Shown here: piece by piece, positions 37,919 through 47,637 of the stretch
How positions within the stretch are numbered: position 1 is the first letter of the stretch
Layout: every line of letters begins with the position of its first letter
Assembly: GCA_900541175.1 (NCBI GenBank)
Contig: UQIT01000001.1
Location: 109,612 to 173,611 of the forward strand
Direction: 5' to 3'
Length of the DNA: 64,000 bases
Origin: an uncultured Collinsella sp.
GTDB taxonomy: Bacteria > Actinomycetota > Coriobacteriia > Coriobacteriales > Coriobacteriaceae
The notes under the pieces: model-generated
Told to the model about the DNA's origin: nothing
The model's database searches: none
What the model saw: the letters and a program-made list of their open reading frames with translations, nothing else
Program-made: the position numbers and the translations under genes

Positions 37919-39329
37919 CATCAATACCCGCAAGTCGGACATTGTTTGGAATTATATTGGAACGATTATTTCGATGGCGAGCGGCTTCGTACTTCTCCCG
38001 CTGCTCATGCATTTCCTTTCTAGCTCTGAACTTGGCCTTTGGTATGTGTATGTAGCATTATCCAACTTTGCCATGCTATTTGAGTTTGGCTTCAACCCAA
38101 CTTTTGCTCGAAACATAGTCTATGTGATTAGCGGAGCACGACATCTATCCATTGAAGGCTGCGACATAAATTCAGTTCAAGAGGGTATCGACTGGCATCT
38201 CCTGAACACTGTAATAAAGGCTTCAAAAGTTATATATGCAATACTCGCTGTTGTAGTTTTAGCTCTGCTCTCGACGATAGGCTCTCTGTACATATCGTTT
38301 GTGGCTTCTGGAATGGGTTCGTTCGATATTTGGGTCTCCTGGGGTCTATTTTGCGCATCAGTTTTTCTTAACCTTTATTTTCTATGGTCGATTACTGTTC
38401 TTCGCGGATACGGTGATATAGCTGGCGAGAATAAGGCAGTCGTTATCGGAAGAGCGGCTCAGCTTTCCGTTAGCGCCATACTGCTGCTATTGGGTTACGG
38501 TCTTGTTGGCGCAGCAATCGGATATCTTGCTAACGCTATACTGCTTAGGCTTTCTGCTGTAGTCATGCTCAGGAAGCATAAGGAGATCGAGAAGGGGAGA
38601 CATACAGACACGATGCCGGTAGAGGCATCGTCGATCCGAGAAATTTTCCTTACTATTTTCCATGTAGCATGGCGAGATGGCCTCGTGCAACTTGCGGTAT
38701 ACGCCTCGACCCAAGCTATGAGCATTCTAAGTTCGATTTTTCTTGGGCTAGCCGAGACGGGTACATATTCAATCCTTCTTCAGTTTGCAAACGCCATTTA
38801 TAATTTTGCATCAACGTATCCAAAGTCTTTCTTTCCGGCGATGCAATCTGCTTTCGCAGGGGGAGACATGGAGAGGCAGAGAGAATATGTCTCTACAGGA
38901 ATCGTAGGCTACTGGGGTCTGTTCGCTATCGGGACTGCTGGTGTTTACATTTTCGTTCTTCCTCTGCTACCCCTCTTTAAGCCCGACGTTTCCGTTGATT
39001 ACGGTCTATTTCTGGGCATGTGTCTCTACCTCGCGCTGCTTCAGCAGCATTCAATCTTCTGCAATTACATAATAAGCATGAATGAAATACCGTATATGTG
39101 TGGTTACATCGCTGCGGCGGCACTTGGCACCGTGCTTGTTTGCCTTATGTGCGGTGTCTTCGATATGGGCGCTTGGGGAATTGTCCTGGGTCAGGCCTTC
39201 TCCCAAATTGTTTACAACAATTGGAAGTGGCCTATGTATCTTTGCAATAAATTGAATATGACTTACCGTGGTATCGTTGCTGAAGGCATTCGTAACTGGA
39301 AGGGAAAGCTCACGCGGAACAGATGCTAG
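37899..39329 (+). CDS. Wzx-like repeat-unit flippase
   Basis: A 476-residue membrane protein with about 12-14 predicted helices, of the MOP/PST (RfbX-type) family. It starts near SDIVWNYIGTIISMASGFVLL, typical of flippases. It would move undecaprenyl-linked repeat units across the membrane to the polymerase encoded just upstream. It overlaps that gene by 20 bases. Confidence 0.87.
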   Translation: MVTIVSSINTRKSDIVWNYIGTIISMASGFVLLPLLMHFLSSSELGLWYVYVALSNFAMLFEFGFNPTFARNIVYVISGARHLSIEGCDINSVQEGIDWHLLNTVIKASKVIYAILAVVVLALLSTIGSLYISFVASGMGSFDIWVSWGLFCASVFLNLYFLWSITVLRGYGDIAGENKAVVIGRAAQLSVSAILLLLGYGLVGAAIGYLANAILLRLSAVVMLRKHKEIEKGRHTDTMPVEASSIREIFLTIFHVAWRDGLVQLAVYASTQAMSILSSIFLGLAETGTYSILLQFANAIYNFASTYPKSFFPAMQSAFAGGDMERQREYVSTGIVGYWGLFAIGTAGVYIFVLPLLPLFKPDVSVDYGLFLGMCLYLALLQQHSIFCNYIISMNEIPYMCGYIAAAALGTVLVCLMCGVFDMGAWGIVLGQAFSQIVYNNWKWPMYLCNKLNMTYRGIVAEGIRNWKGKLTRNRC

Positions 39330-39657
39330 CCGCATCTCGCCTCATTGTGATTTGCCTATCGTTGAGGTACATAACTCAAGGCATTAGCCGGTATTCAAAT
39401 AACTTTATTAACCAGCCTTAAACTAGGGTTAAGTTTGCGACTGTACAGAATCAGATTTGCGATTCATGATAGGTGCGCAATGCGGCTAACTTCACATCAA
39501 GCGTTCCGCCAATTTCTCGAAAGCACCCATTTGGTTTGAGTAAGAAGTTTAAGCGAGTTTCTTTTTTAATCAACAGCAAGCCCGTTAAGTCGTGCCCCGA
39601 AAATTGCTTTGGCTTAGGTACAAGAAATATCCGAATAATTAATTTAATTAAGGAAGA
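39330..39657. other. Gap between the flippase and acyltransferase genes
   Basis: A 328-base AT-rich gap with no supported gene, repeat or terminator. The acyltransferase may have its own promoter here, but none is convincing. Confidence 0.4.
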
Positions 39658-40746
39658 ATGGGTATAACTGTGGCTTCGACTCATAAAACAGCTAAGGTTA
39701 ACTATCCAAATTTGGATCTCATGAAGTTCTTTCTGGCCTTGCTTGTAGTTGAGATTCACACAAGGCCATTGAAGTGCTTTTATTTTGCAGAAACCCTGAT
39801 TGAAGGGATTGATGTGCTGGCCGTACCCCTCTTTTTTCTCGCGTCCGGCTTTCTTTGTTTTCGAGATCTTAACTATGCATCCTTTGGCGTTGCTATTTCC
39901 GCTGGCACTGAACGCGTCCGCAATACCATTATTAAATTATTGCGCTTGTATTTGATATGGACTCTTCTCTATCTTCCCCTCACCATCTTCGGCAATGTGC
40001 TTCTCGGTAAAAACCTTCTTCATGGTTCTTTATCCTTCATCCGGGGAACTTTGTTCGTAGGGGAGAATTATTATTCGTGGCCTTTATGGTATTTGCTGGC
40101 GAGCATCGTTGGTTTCACGCTTGTCTTTATTTGCCTTCATAGGGGGGGGTGGCGGTTTAAGCACATAATTCCATTTTCCCTAATCTTATTACTCCTTGGC
40201 TTCGGTATTACTTACGTGCAGGTCTGGGATGGCGCTCCGGTGTATTTAGCGGTTCCGATTAGGATTTATTGTCGCGTGTTCGGCAGTTCTCGCAACGGTC
40301 TGTTTGAAGGGTTTTTCTATATTGCTGTGGGTGCAGCACTTGGTTTGAAATGGGATCAACTGAACAGAGTCCCATTGTTACTTGAATTTGCAGCTGTTGC
40401 GCTTGGGCTCGCTGGCACCTATTTGGTGAGCAACGACGCGCATCTGCCATTCTGCGCAATTGCAAGCATTGGTTTGTTTTTACTATCAGTCCGCAAGTAC
40501 GGCGTGAACTTGAATTCCTGTGCGCTAGCGCGCCGTATGAGCACAATTATTTACCTTGTGCATATGTATTTCGTTGTCGTGTTTGTCTACGGAATCTGCG
40601 GACAATCAAATCCAGATCTGTATGCGAGTAACGTAAATCGCCCGTTGTTGTTTCTTTTTACTCTGAGTGGTTCAATTATAGTTTCTACCTTAGTAATCGG
40701 CGTTTCAAAGAGGATGCCGATAATTAAAGCGGCCTTTGGAATTTAA
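39658..40746 (+). CDS. Acyltransferase family 3 membrane protein
   Basis: A 362-residue membrane protein with about ten helices. The N-terminal NLDLMKFFLALLVVEIH carries the conserved His of the Acyl_transf_3 (OatA/NolL-type) family, and VPLFFLASGFLCFR follows as expected. It probably adds acetyl or another acyl group to the polysaccharide. ATG at 39658 follows AAGGAAG. It is the last gene of the cluster. Confidence 0.87.
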   Translation: MGITVASTHKTAKVNYPNLDLMKFFLALLVVEIHTRPLKCFYFAETLIEGIDVLAVPLFFLASGFLCFRDLNYASFGVAISAGTERVRNTIIKLLRLYLIWTLLYLPLTIFGNVLLGKNLLHGSLSFIRGTLFVGENYYSWPLWYLLASIVGFTLVFICLHRGGWRFKHIIPFSLILLLLGFGITYVQVWDGAPVYLAVPIRIYCRVFGSSRNGLFEGFFYIAVGAALGLKWDQLNRVPLLLEFAAVALGLAGTYLVSNDAHLPFCAIASIGLFLLSVRKYGVNLNSCALARRMSTIIYLVHMYFVVVFVYGICGQSNPDLYASNVNRPLLFLFTLSGSIIVSTLVIGVSKRMPIIKAAFGI

Positions 40747-40892
40747 TTAGGGGTATCTCTCATGCTTCCTCCGCCCGTAGGAAATAGGCGAGCACTTATC
40801 TCTTATGAATTCACTTGGCTGGTACCTACAAAGCTGCTCGTGTAATGCCGTTTCCCAATCAAGTTAATACGAGCGAAGCGCAAGCCGCTATG

Positions 40893-40954
40893 TAGATCGC
40901 CCCCCAGCAACGAAGTTCCTAAACTCGAGTGATTCGTTGCTGGGGGGCGATCTA
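40893..40954. repeat. Long hairpin between the polysaccharide locus and the transglutaminase gene
   Basis: TAGATCGCCCCCCAGCAACGAA and its perfect complement form a 22-bp stem around an 18-base loop, followed on the plus strand by TATTTTCTTT. It may terminate both converging transcripts. The remaining bases of the 520-base gap (40747-41266) hold no supported gene. Confidence 0.7.
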
Positions 40955-41266
40955 ATATTTTCTTTATGAAGACCGAGAAAGGATGCCAAAACCCCCAGGT
41001 AGTCGTATGGCGCTGTAAATGCTGTGACAATCCTCCGTCCAGACGTTGGAGGTCCATTTACCTCGATTTATATCGCGACTAAACTAAAATTTTACTGATC
41101 TTTAGCGAGAATGGCAAAAGCCAGGAACATATCTGCCCTTGCGGACCGGGTCTCTTGGTCGTCACTGCACATACGCGCGACGCATCCTAGCGAAGCTCGC
41201 TCAAACTCAATTCTCAATGCGAAGACATACGTTGCGGAAACTTTTAGAGAGAATAGCCCATAGGCA

Positions 41267-43351
41267 TCAATGCTCATCCCAGGACGCGCAGAGGTGCACG
41301 GTTCCCGACCAGGCGCTCCAGCCGGTCTCCCACCCGTCCGGCAGCAGGCGGTAGGAGCAGCCGCCGGGGAGCCTCCCGTCCTCGAGGGCGACCCAGCCGG
41401 CCCTGCCGTCCGGCATGGTCGCCCACCAGGTGTTGTCCCAGTCCCTGTAGGCGCGCCATCCCAGGAACTTCGCGGAGCCGTTAGAGAACCCGAGCTCCGA
41501 GGCGGTCAGCGTCGGCGTCGGGCGACCGTAGGCGACCGGGGTCGACTGGGGCGAGGCGCCCGAGGCGGCGGCGCTGTGGTACCTGACGTCGTAGGCCTTG
41601 TCCCAGGACGCGTAGAGGTGCACGGTTCCCGACCAGGCGCTCCAGCCGGTCTCCCACCCGTCCGGCAGCAGGCGGTAGGAGCAGCCGCCGGGGAGCCTCC
41701 CGTCCTCGAGGGCGACCCAGCCGGCCCTGCCGTCCGGCATGGTCGCCCACCAGGTGTTGTCCCAGTCCCTGTAGGCGCGCCATCCCAGGAACTTCGCGGA
41801 GCCGTTAGAGAACCCGAGCTCCGAGGCGGTCAGCGTCGGCGTCGGGCGACCGTAGGCGACCGGGGTCGACTGGGGCGAGGCGCCCGAGGCGGCGGCGCTG
41901 TGGTAGAAAACCTCATAACCAGTCTTTGGTTGATACGTCACTTCGAAATTCAGCTTTACGTTCAATTTGTTACTTGATGATGTTATTACTTTAGACGATG
42001 CTGAAAGATCAGCCTTGATGGCGTTCGACTTCCATTCCCACAGGCTTATCTTATACGCAATTATTCCGTTTTGAATGCCGCTAATACTGGGCGGAAAACT
42101 TTGGTTGTCAGCGTCTATCGAGAAGCTGGTCTCCTTGGCGTTCAAGTGCTGCTGGATGCGGTCGGCGTAGGCGCTCGCCCATTCGTCGGCCTTGCCATTG
42201 CGCACGAAGTAGTTATCTTTTAGACTGCCAGAACGCGTAGCATAGCCCTCAACAGAATATATCTTCTCGTGCACCGGATGCGCAATTGCCATTAGCTCGT
42301 CAGTAAGGCAGAAGTAGAGATGACGCTGATCTAGATCACCGTAAAAATTATCAGACGTGTCATCCCAAGTGCAGTCAACCTGATACCATTCGTCATCGAG
42401 CTTGACCGCATTCCACGTGTGCCCATCATAGGCATCGCGGGTTTCGGCGTTTTCTATACCTGCGGCGGAAAGTAGTTTCGCATACGCTGATTCATAGGCT
42501 TGACACGTCCCAAGCCCCCTCGTAAGAGCGCTTTCTGCCGAAGACCACTTGAGCGAATTGTCGTACTCAAGCTGATCGAGAAGCCAGTCGTGAAGATAGA
42601 GAGCCATTTCGTATTCAGACCCATCTGTCTTTTGCTTGGCCTGCGACACTGCTTTATTGACAATGCTTGCAACGCTGGGATACGCATCATCTGCAACCTG
42701 GATATACGAGTTGGTGCGCAAGTAGTAAACGCCCGACGCCTTGTCCATGAGGTAAAAGCGGAAGTTATATGATCCGGTAGCCGTCGTTGTGAACGTAAAG
42801 TCGTGGCTAGCGCACGCGTCGGTGAACTTTGTCCACTCTCCGCGGCTTGGGTCGGCGACCGACTCGTAGGCATACTCATTGGGGTTGGAGTAAGAGGGCG
42901 CATCCATGCGGAAAAGATAGCTGCCACTGCCACCTGTTGCGCTCACGTGGAAAGTCGTTGGCTGTCCAAGTACTGGATCGTTCCATTCGACGGTGAGGGT
43001 GACACTGCCGCTGGTGGCGCTACCGCTGTGCTGATATCCACTTACTGCGGCCTTTGTGGATTGTTCCGAATCAGACGACATGTCGGAAGTTAGGGAAACC
43101 TGAGGTTTCGCATGGTGTGAAATTGGATTCGCGAGATCTGAATCATTTTTGATGGACTCATTGCCGATCTCGCTTGTATCAATGTCGCCCGTCATACTGG
43201 CGTCCGAATTGTCCGCTGCGCCAGTATCAAACTGCTCCAAGGTGTTTTCTTGAAGCCGTTCTTCTTCCGCTAAAACCCTTACAGGTATTGCTGCGCTAAG
43301 CATGGATACGCAAAGAACTGCGCAGAGCGAGCGGTAAAAGACTCGTTTCAT
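41267..43351 (-). CDS. Secreted transglutaminase-like protein with duplicated C-terminal repeat
   Basis: A 694-residue exported protein. Residues 1-29 are a signal peptide ending VRVLAEE. An acidic Ser/Asp-rich linker and an Ig-like region follow. A transglutaminase-like domain (about 225-360) has the full triad: Cys in LGTCQAYESAY, His in AYDGHTWNAV, Asp in QVDCTWDD. The C-terminus holds two 108-residue repeats (WRAYRDWDNTWWATMPDGR), nearly identical, resembling cell-wall repeat modules. No LPXTG is seen. ATG at 43351 with GAGAGG upstream was preferred over 43408. Possible role in cell-surface protein processing or cross-linking. Confidence 0.85.
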   Translation of the reverse strand: MKRVFYRSLCAVLCVSMLSAAIPVRVLAEEERLQENTLEQFDTGAADNSDASMTGDIDTSEIGNESIKNDSDLANPISHHAKPQVSLTSDMSSDSEQSTKAAVSGYQHSGSATSGSVTLTVEWNDPVLGQPTTFHVSATGGSGSYLFRMDAPSYSNPNEYAYESVADPSRGEWTKFTDACASHDFTFTTTATGSYNFRFYLMDKASGVYYLRTNSYIQVADDAYPSVASIVNKAVSQAKQKTDGSEYEMALYLHDWLLDQLEYDNSLKWSSAESALTRGLGTCQAYESAYAKLLSAAGIENAETRDAYDGHTWNAVKLDDEWYQVDCTWDDTSDNFYGDLDQRHLYFCLTDELMAIAHPVHEKIYSVEGYATRSGSLKDNYFVRNGKADEWASAYADRIQQHLNAKETSFSIDADNQSFPPSISGIQNGIIAYKISLWEWKSNAIKADLSASSKVITSSSNKLNVKLNFEVTYQPKTGYEVFYHSAAASGASPQSTPVAYGRPTPTLTASELGFSNGSAKFLGWRAYRDWDNTWWATMPDGRAGWVALEDGRLPGGCSYRLLPDGWETGWSAWSGTVHLYASWDKAYDVRYHSAAASGASPQSTPVAYGRPTPTLTASELGFSNGSAKFLGWRAYRDWDNTWWATMPDGRAGWVALEDGRLPGGCSYRLLPDGWETGWSAWSGTVHLCASWDEH
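41277..41905 (-). repeat. Two near-identical 305-bp tandem units inside the transglutaminase gene
   Basis: Units 41277-41581 and 41601-41905 are offset by exactly 324 bases (108 codons). In the shared stretch I found essentially one difference (TGC against TAC codon, Cys/Tyr). Such identity indicates recent duplication or gene conversion. Confidence 0.9.
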
Positions 43352-43594
43352 AGCGGTGCCTCTCGATAAGGTGGGCGCCAAGGCCCGGAGGCGGCGCCAG
43401 GCCAACACTCCGTGTATATGTAAGTGGGGTTAATTTTACGGTAACACCAGTCAACAACTGCGAACTTTTTGGACAAAGTTGGGGAGGGGAGAGGGGTACT
43501 TGGGACAGTTTGGCACTGATTGATTTTTCGTAATCATGTCTATAAATTTTGATGAACAGTGATATGGATTCATTGTTATAGTTTGGAGCCAAAC

Positions 43595-44422
43595 ATGGAA
43601 GCACCCGCCGTTCTCTATCATTATGCAAGCCTAGATACGCTGGCCTTGATTCTGCATAATCGGACTATCAGGTTCAGCCGGTTAGATAAGGTTGATGACC
43701 CGCAAGAACAGCGTTCAGCAGACTCTCAAAATCTTGGAAAAATGAAGCTCGTCAGTTGTTGGACCTCTTCTGATGAAGAGAGCATCCCCATGTGGCGCGA
43801 GTATGCTGGAGCTGAATGTGGAGTAAGAATCCAGATGAAGAGCTATCCGTTTAAGCAGTACTCTGTTTCAAATGACAGCCTCAATATGTTATCAAGTGAA
43901 GCGGTTTTGAAAGCCCTTGGTGGTTCATTTGATGGGCTTCATCTGCCCCTCGAGGAATTTTGGGATAAGAATTACCATTTTTTTGAAACGGCTCGTGATC
44001 GTGAGATTCTTCACGAGGTTGAATACACAAATGATGAGTCTCTTTTGTTTCCAAAGGTAATTAACACATTTGGAAACGGCGGACTCGTGGCTGATTTAAA
44101 TGCACTTGGAGTTCACAAAACAACTGCATGGTCGTATCAGAAAGAATGGCGCTATATCTTGACAGCTGTTCCCATAGGTATCGATTCCGTAATAAACGGA
44201 CGACTAGATCAGATTGTCAGAGCAAATGATGTCATACTCGATAAATGCGATCCCGGAATCCCACCCTATTACGATCTTGTTATCTCCGATGAAGCTTTTT
44301 CGTCAATGAAGATCGTTTCTTCGCCAAAAATGACACCTGGCAACCGCGTGATTCTGAACACGTTGATAGAGAAGTACGCACCCGGTATTGAGGTTGCAGA
44401 GAGCTCGATTGAGCTTTCCTAA
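43595..44422 (+). CDS. DUF2971 family protein
   Basis: A 275-residue protein starting MEAPAVLYHYASLDTLALIL, followed by RFSRLDKVDDPQEQ and later KEWRYIL, the recognisable DUF2971 pattern. It has no signal peptide or membrane segment. The family's biochemical role is not established, and it is often found in accessory and defence-rich regions. AT-rich, at the left edge of the accessory island. A decayed fragment of a second copy lies at 45372. ATG at 43595 was preferred over the in-frame ATG at 43559. Confidence 0.82.
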   Translation: MEAPAVLYHYASLDTLALILHNRTIRFSRLDKVDDPQEQRSADSQNLGKMKLVSCWTSSDEESIPMWREYAGAECGVRIQMKSYPFKQYSVSNDSLNMLSSEAVLKALGGSFDGLHLPLEEFWDKNYHFFETARDREILHEVEYTNDESLLFPKVINTFGNGGLVADLNALGVHKTTAWSYQKEWRYILTAVPIGIDSVINGRLDQIVRANDVILDKCDPGIPPYYDLVISDEAFSSMKIVSSPKMTPGNRVILNTLIEKYAPGIEVAESSIELS

Positions 44423-44645
44423 GTCGACAACCATGCGTAACCCAAAGATAGCTCCGCGTTTGCCTATGGCAAGATGCGCCGGTTTTCATTACCGATTGTT
44501 AGCAGCCGTGGAAACAAGAATAGGGCCAATACTGAAATTAGACTCGAAAGCTGTTCCAGATAAACTTCAAGGAAAAGGTGTAAGTGGACGACTGCTTAAC
44601 TGGAGACATCATCCACTGCGGCACGTGTCAAGGGAGGAGGAGACA

Positions 44646-45296
44646 ATGGGTCTAACAAATCTACCTGAGTACATCTCAGCGATTGTGGCAATCATCGCGT
44701 TGCTCATTTCTTGTTACCAAGCTCGTCTCAGCAATAAACAGTCTCTATTCAATCGACGTTTAAATATATGGATAACCGTCGATAAGCTCATGAGCGTTTA
44801 CGCAAAAAACGCGAAGAACTTGGAACATGACGACGAACCGCAAATGGCTATCGACCTACTATTTGTATGGCTGACTAACACCACGTACCTGCAATCAATT
44901 TCAGCCTCAATTAATAAGGTGTTAGATGCCGACCTTCAACTCAAATTGCATTTAAAGCTTGATGAAATGAGATCGCTCGCCATGGAGGCGAAATTTTGCT
45001 TCAAAGGAAAGAGTGGAGAGGCGATTGCCGAATTCATAGAAGATTATCAATCCCTTTTGTTTTCAATGTATCAATATCAGGTTCTATTTAATAAGATGCT
45101 CCAGAATGCAAGGGAATATCAATGGACGCTTGAACAGGCTTCTGAAAGGTTAGATGAGCCCAATCAACGGCAAGATCTCTTTGAAAAAGAAGACGCCCTT
45201 GCCGCTTCATACAAGACTCTATTTCAGCAAAACAAGTGGGGAGCAATTCAGCGGCAAATACAACTAGCTGGTCCTATATGGCGCTGGGTGAATTGA
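44646..45296 (+). CDS. Hypothetical membrane-anchored helical protein
   Basis: A 216-residue protein not assigned to a family. One N-terminal membrane segment (AIVAIIALLISCYQA, about residues 13-30) is followed by a long, charged, mostly helical region. ATG at 44646 has a strong GGAGGAGG site. It lies 223 bases after the DUF2971 gene on the same strand. The fold, one TM plus a helical cytoplasmic part, is common in phage-defence effectors or sensors, but nothing specific supports that here. Confidence 0.7.
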   Translation: MGLTNLPEYISAIVAIIALLISCYQARLSNKQSLFNRRLNIWITVDKLMSVYAKNAKNLEHDDEPQMAIDLLFVWLTNTTYLQSISASINKVLDADLQLKLHLKLDEMRSLAMEAKFCFKGKSGEAIAEFIEDYQSLLFSMYQYQVLFNKMLQNAREYQWTLEQASERLDEPNQRQDLFEKEDALAASYKTLFQQNKWGAIQRQIQLAGPIWRWVN

Positions 45297-45371
45297 CGGT
45301 TTACATGTTGATTTATAGCAGCACTCTTTATCTACCGATAGTCCAAGCAAGCTATCTCGTGACGTAGTTTG

Positions 45372-45446
45372 AATGCTCCTGCTGGCTCATTTGATGGCCT
45401 TCACCTGCCGTTGGAGGACTTTTAGGATAGATGTAACCATTTTAAG
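45372..45446 (+). pseudogene. Fragment of a second DUF2971 gene
   Basis: Translation gives AGSFDGLHLPLEDF-stop-DRCNHFKD, matching GGSFDGLHLPLEEFWDKNYHFFE of the intact gene at 43595, with a stop replacing Trp. No start and no surrounding frame remain. The 966-base gap 45297-46262 otherwise contains only the weak ORF at 45830. Confidence 0.7.
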
Positions 45447-45829
45447 GATATGCCTCACGGGGGCATGATTGAGCCAACTTAAACGGACAAGCTCATAGTG
45501 GAGACAGGGCGTACGCATGAGACCTGATTAGTGACATCTGGGGAGTGCGATGACCCTGCTTCTTTCAGACCTCAATATAATAAGCGCAATTTAACTAGCA
45601 CGTATTGGTTACGTAGATTCGAGCCAGAATTTAGGTATAAGCAATCGGGTCGGTAATACTAGGTCGTCAACCCTGACGGTGTCGCACAGCGCGAACCGGT
45701 CCTAGTAGCCGGTTACCGTGGCGAGCGACTTGCGACAATGCTCGAGAACGGTACTCGTGAGGGAGGTAACCCCCTGTCGCAGCAGCGGCAGTGTCATCTC
45801 GGCACCTCGACTGCGATAGACCCGTCCCT

Positions 45830-46015
45830 TCAGGCGCCGTGCGCGCCGCGCTCCTGGTACTCCGGGTCCGGCAGATAAGCCGCGGCGTTCTCGGCGAGCT
45901 TGCCGACACCGACCTCATCGCGGCAGCACCTCTCGTCGACGGCCTTTCTGAGCAGCAAGAACTCGTCGGCGGTGAGGACCGCCACAAGCTCCCCGAATGG
46001 GTTCTCTCTTCCCAT
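45830..46015 (-). CDS. Small GC-rich ORF of uncertain reality
   Basis: A 61-codon frame reading MGRENPFGELVAVLTADEFLLL at the start and ending PEYQERGAHGA. Its amphipathic, protein-like composition differs from random frames here, and the GC content is far above the flanks. There is no clear ribosome-binding site. It may be the remnant of a longer gene of unknown type. No family recognised. Confidence 0.3.
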   Translation of the reverse strand: MGRENPFGELVAVLTADEFLLLRKAVDERCCRDEVGVGKLAENAAAYLPDPEYQERGAHGA

Positions 46016-46262
46016 ATAGATCTACCCCATGCGCCCGACCCCCCAGAGGGGTTTGTCACCATACATAGATTCGTGTGGGCACTCGGACAAATTCTCTGTT
46101 TGGCTGGGAAGAGCATGGCATTCGGGGGCCTTTCGGTCCCCGAATTATCACCTGTTATCTAAGCTGTAAGAAACGCAGTGAAATTAGTCGGCAAAGACCT
46201 TTGAAGTGTAGGGTATATTTGATTTGATTGGTTTCATTTCATAGGAACAGCCAGGTGAGGTT

Positions 46263-47069
46263 TTGCGATTATTCTTTTGGAATTTAGCTCGCAAGAGTCT
46301 TGCAGATCTTATTTACGCCGCTATTCAATTGAATGACGTTGACGTGGCGGCTTTTGCCGAGGTTGACCAATTAGACTTTCAGCGATTGGCCGAGCTGCTT
46401 GATGATCATTATCAAACAGTGGAAACAATTGATGGAAAAGTGAAAACGAGTATGCTTGTCAAGAGAACAATTCGCTGGCAAGAAGCCTCTGCGGTGGTAA
46501 ATAATCTTACCTGCACTTTGAACCTTGACGATATCCCCGTGAATATCTCAGTTGTCCACCTGCCGGACAAGCGCAATGATCCACTGGGTCATCATCGCGA
46601 AAGAACTATCCAACAACTCGTGAGCGAACTGAATACAATAAAAAAGTTGCACCCCGGCAGTGTTAACATGCTTTTAGGTGATTTTAATTGCAATCCATTC
46701 GACCCTGAAATGGTAAAGCTCAATTCCTTAAACTCGACCTTTTTTAAAGAGGTTGCAATGAGACTAAAAGTCAGAAATAGTGATGGTTCTGCTTTTCCAA
46801 TAATGTATAACCCTGCGCTAGAATTTTTATCAGAGTCCAATTCTAATCAGGGTTCATTTTATTGGAGCTCGGGAGACTGCACTTATTATTGGCATTCTCT
46901 CGATCAAATCGTTGTAGATTGGCAACTGGCTGACTGCATTGTCGATTGTCGCTATCTTCATCAAATTGGCGATACTAAACTCATTGTTAAATCACAGCCG
47001 TGCTCAAAATATAGTGACCATTTGCCACTTTTGGTAACCATGGAAATGGGGGAGTGTCATGGTAGGTAA
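46263..47069 (+). CDS. Endonuclease/exonuclease/phosphatase (EEP) family protein
   Basis: A 268-residue EEP (DNase I-like) enzyme. Motifs in order: FFWNLA (Asn7), AFAEVD (Glu33, metal), VVHLPDK, LLGDFNCNPFDPEM (Asp, Asn), LDQIVVDWQ and KYSDHLPLL (Asp-His pair). All active-site positions are present, so it should be a metal-dependent phosphodiesterase or phosphatase; DNA, RNA or a small molecule could be the substrate. It starts with TTG at 46263 after GTGAGG. It overlaps the next gene by 11 bases and heads a three-gene AT-rich operon. Confidence 0.85.
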   Translation: MRLFFWNLARKSLADLIYAAIQLNDVDVAAFAEVDQLDFQRLAELLDDHYQTVETIDGKVKTSMLVKRTIRWQEASAVVNNLTCTLNLDDIPVNISVVHLPDKRNDPLGHHRERTIQQLVSELNTIKKLHPGSVNMLLGDFNCNPFDPEMVKLNSLNSTFFKEVAMRLKVRNSDGSAFPIMYNPALEFLSESNSNQGSFYWSSGDCTYYWHSLDQIVVDWQLADCIVDCRYLHQIGDTKLIVKSQPCSKYSDHLPLLVTMEMGECHGR

Positions 47070-47637
47070 AGAAAATTTCTGGACGGACATAATTGATCAA
47101 CCCTTGGCGAATTCTGCCGAGAACGTCGAATCGATCATGCAGGGACAGTGCGAGGATGTAAAAGCTGCATCCCGAGGTCTGATTGAAGCTCGTTTTGTCA
47201 AACTTGCTTTTACCACCAAAACAACAGGCAGTATGTGGAGCACTCAAGAAATGAAGCTGCAATTCGGTAGCCCAAAAACAATAAAAGTAGAGAAAACCGC
47301 CTTGAAGCTCAGCGATGTTAACGACTCTTATTCGCCTTCCGATTATGCTTTTGATATTTTCACGACGCAGTACAAATTCAGGATCCTAACAATGAAATTA
47401 GGCGCCGTCTATCCAATTGAATTAGTCTTAGATGAGGACATATTCTGTCAAACAAGGGATTTGTACCCCGATGGAATTGCAGTTTCCAAGCATAAAGGGT
47501 CAATTGTTGTTCAAAATGACAACGAGCTTAAAGGTTGCTTGGAAATTATCATTTCTAGGAATGAGAAAATGAAGTTTATCGTCCATAAGATGATTGAATT
47601 GGAAAGCGCATTGCATGCAGATGCTAATGATGAATAA
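47059..47637 (+). CDS. Hypothetical protein, second gene of the EEP operon
   Basis: A 192-residue soluble protein with no recognised domain. Predicted mixed alpha/beta; residues 70-165 look strand-rich. It has no Cys/His cluster, signal peptide or membrane segment. ATG at 47059 follows GGGGGAG and overlaps the EEP gene; its end overlaps the third gene. The strict overlaps suggest the three products act together. Function unknown. Confidence 0.75.
   Translation: MVGKENFWTDIIDQPLANSAENVESIMQGQCEDVKAASRGLIEARFVKLAFTTKTTGSMWSTQEMKLQFGSPKTIKVEKTALKLSDVNDSYSPSDYAFDIFTTQYKFRILTMKLGAVYPIELVLDEDIFCQTRDLYPDGIAVSKHKGSIVVQNDNELKGCLEIIISRNEKMKFIVHKMIELESALHADANDE

Noticed and set aside
45667..46116. Minus-strand ORF of 149 codons
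   Set aside because: Composition is Ser/Arg-rich shadow type; the shorter frame at 45830 is more protein-like but still weak.
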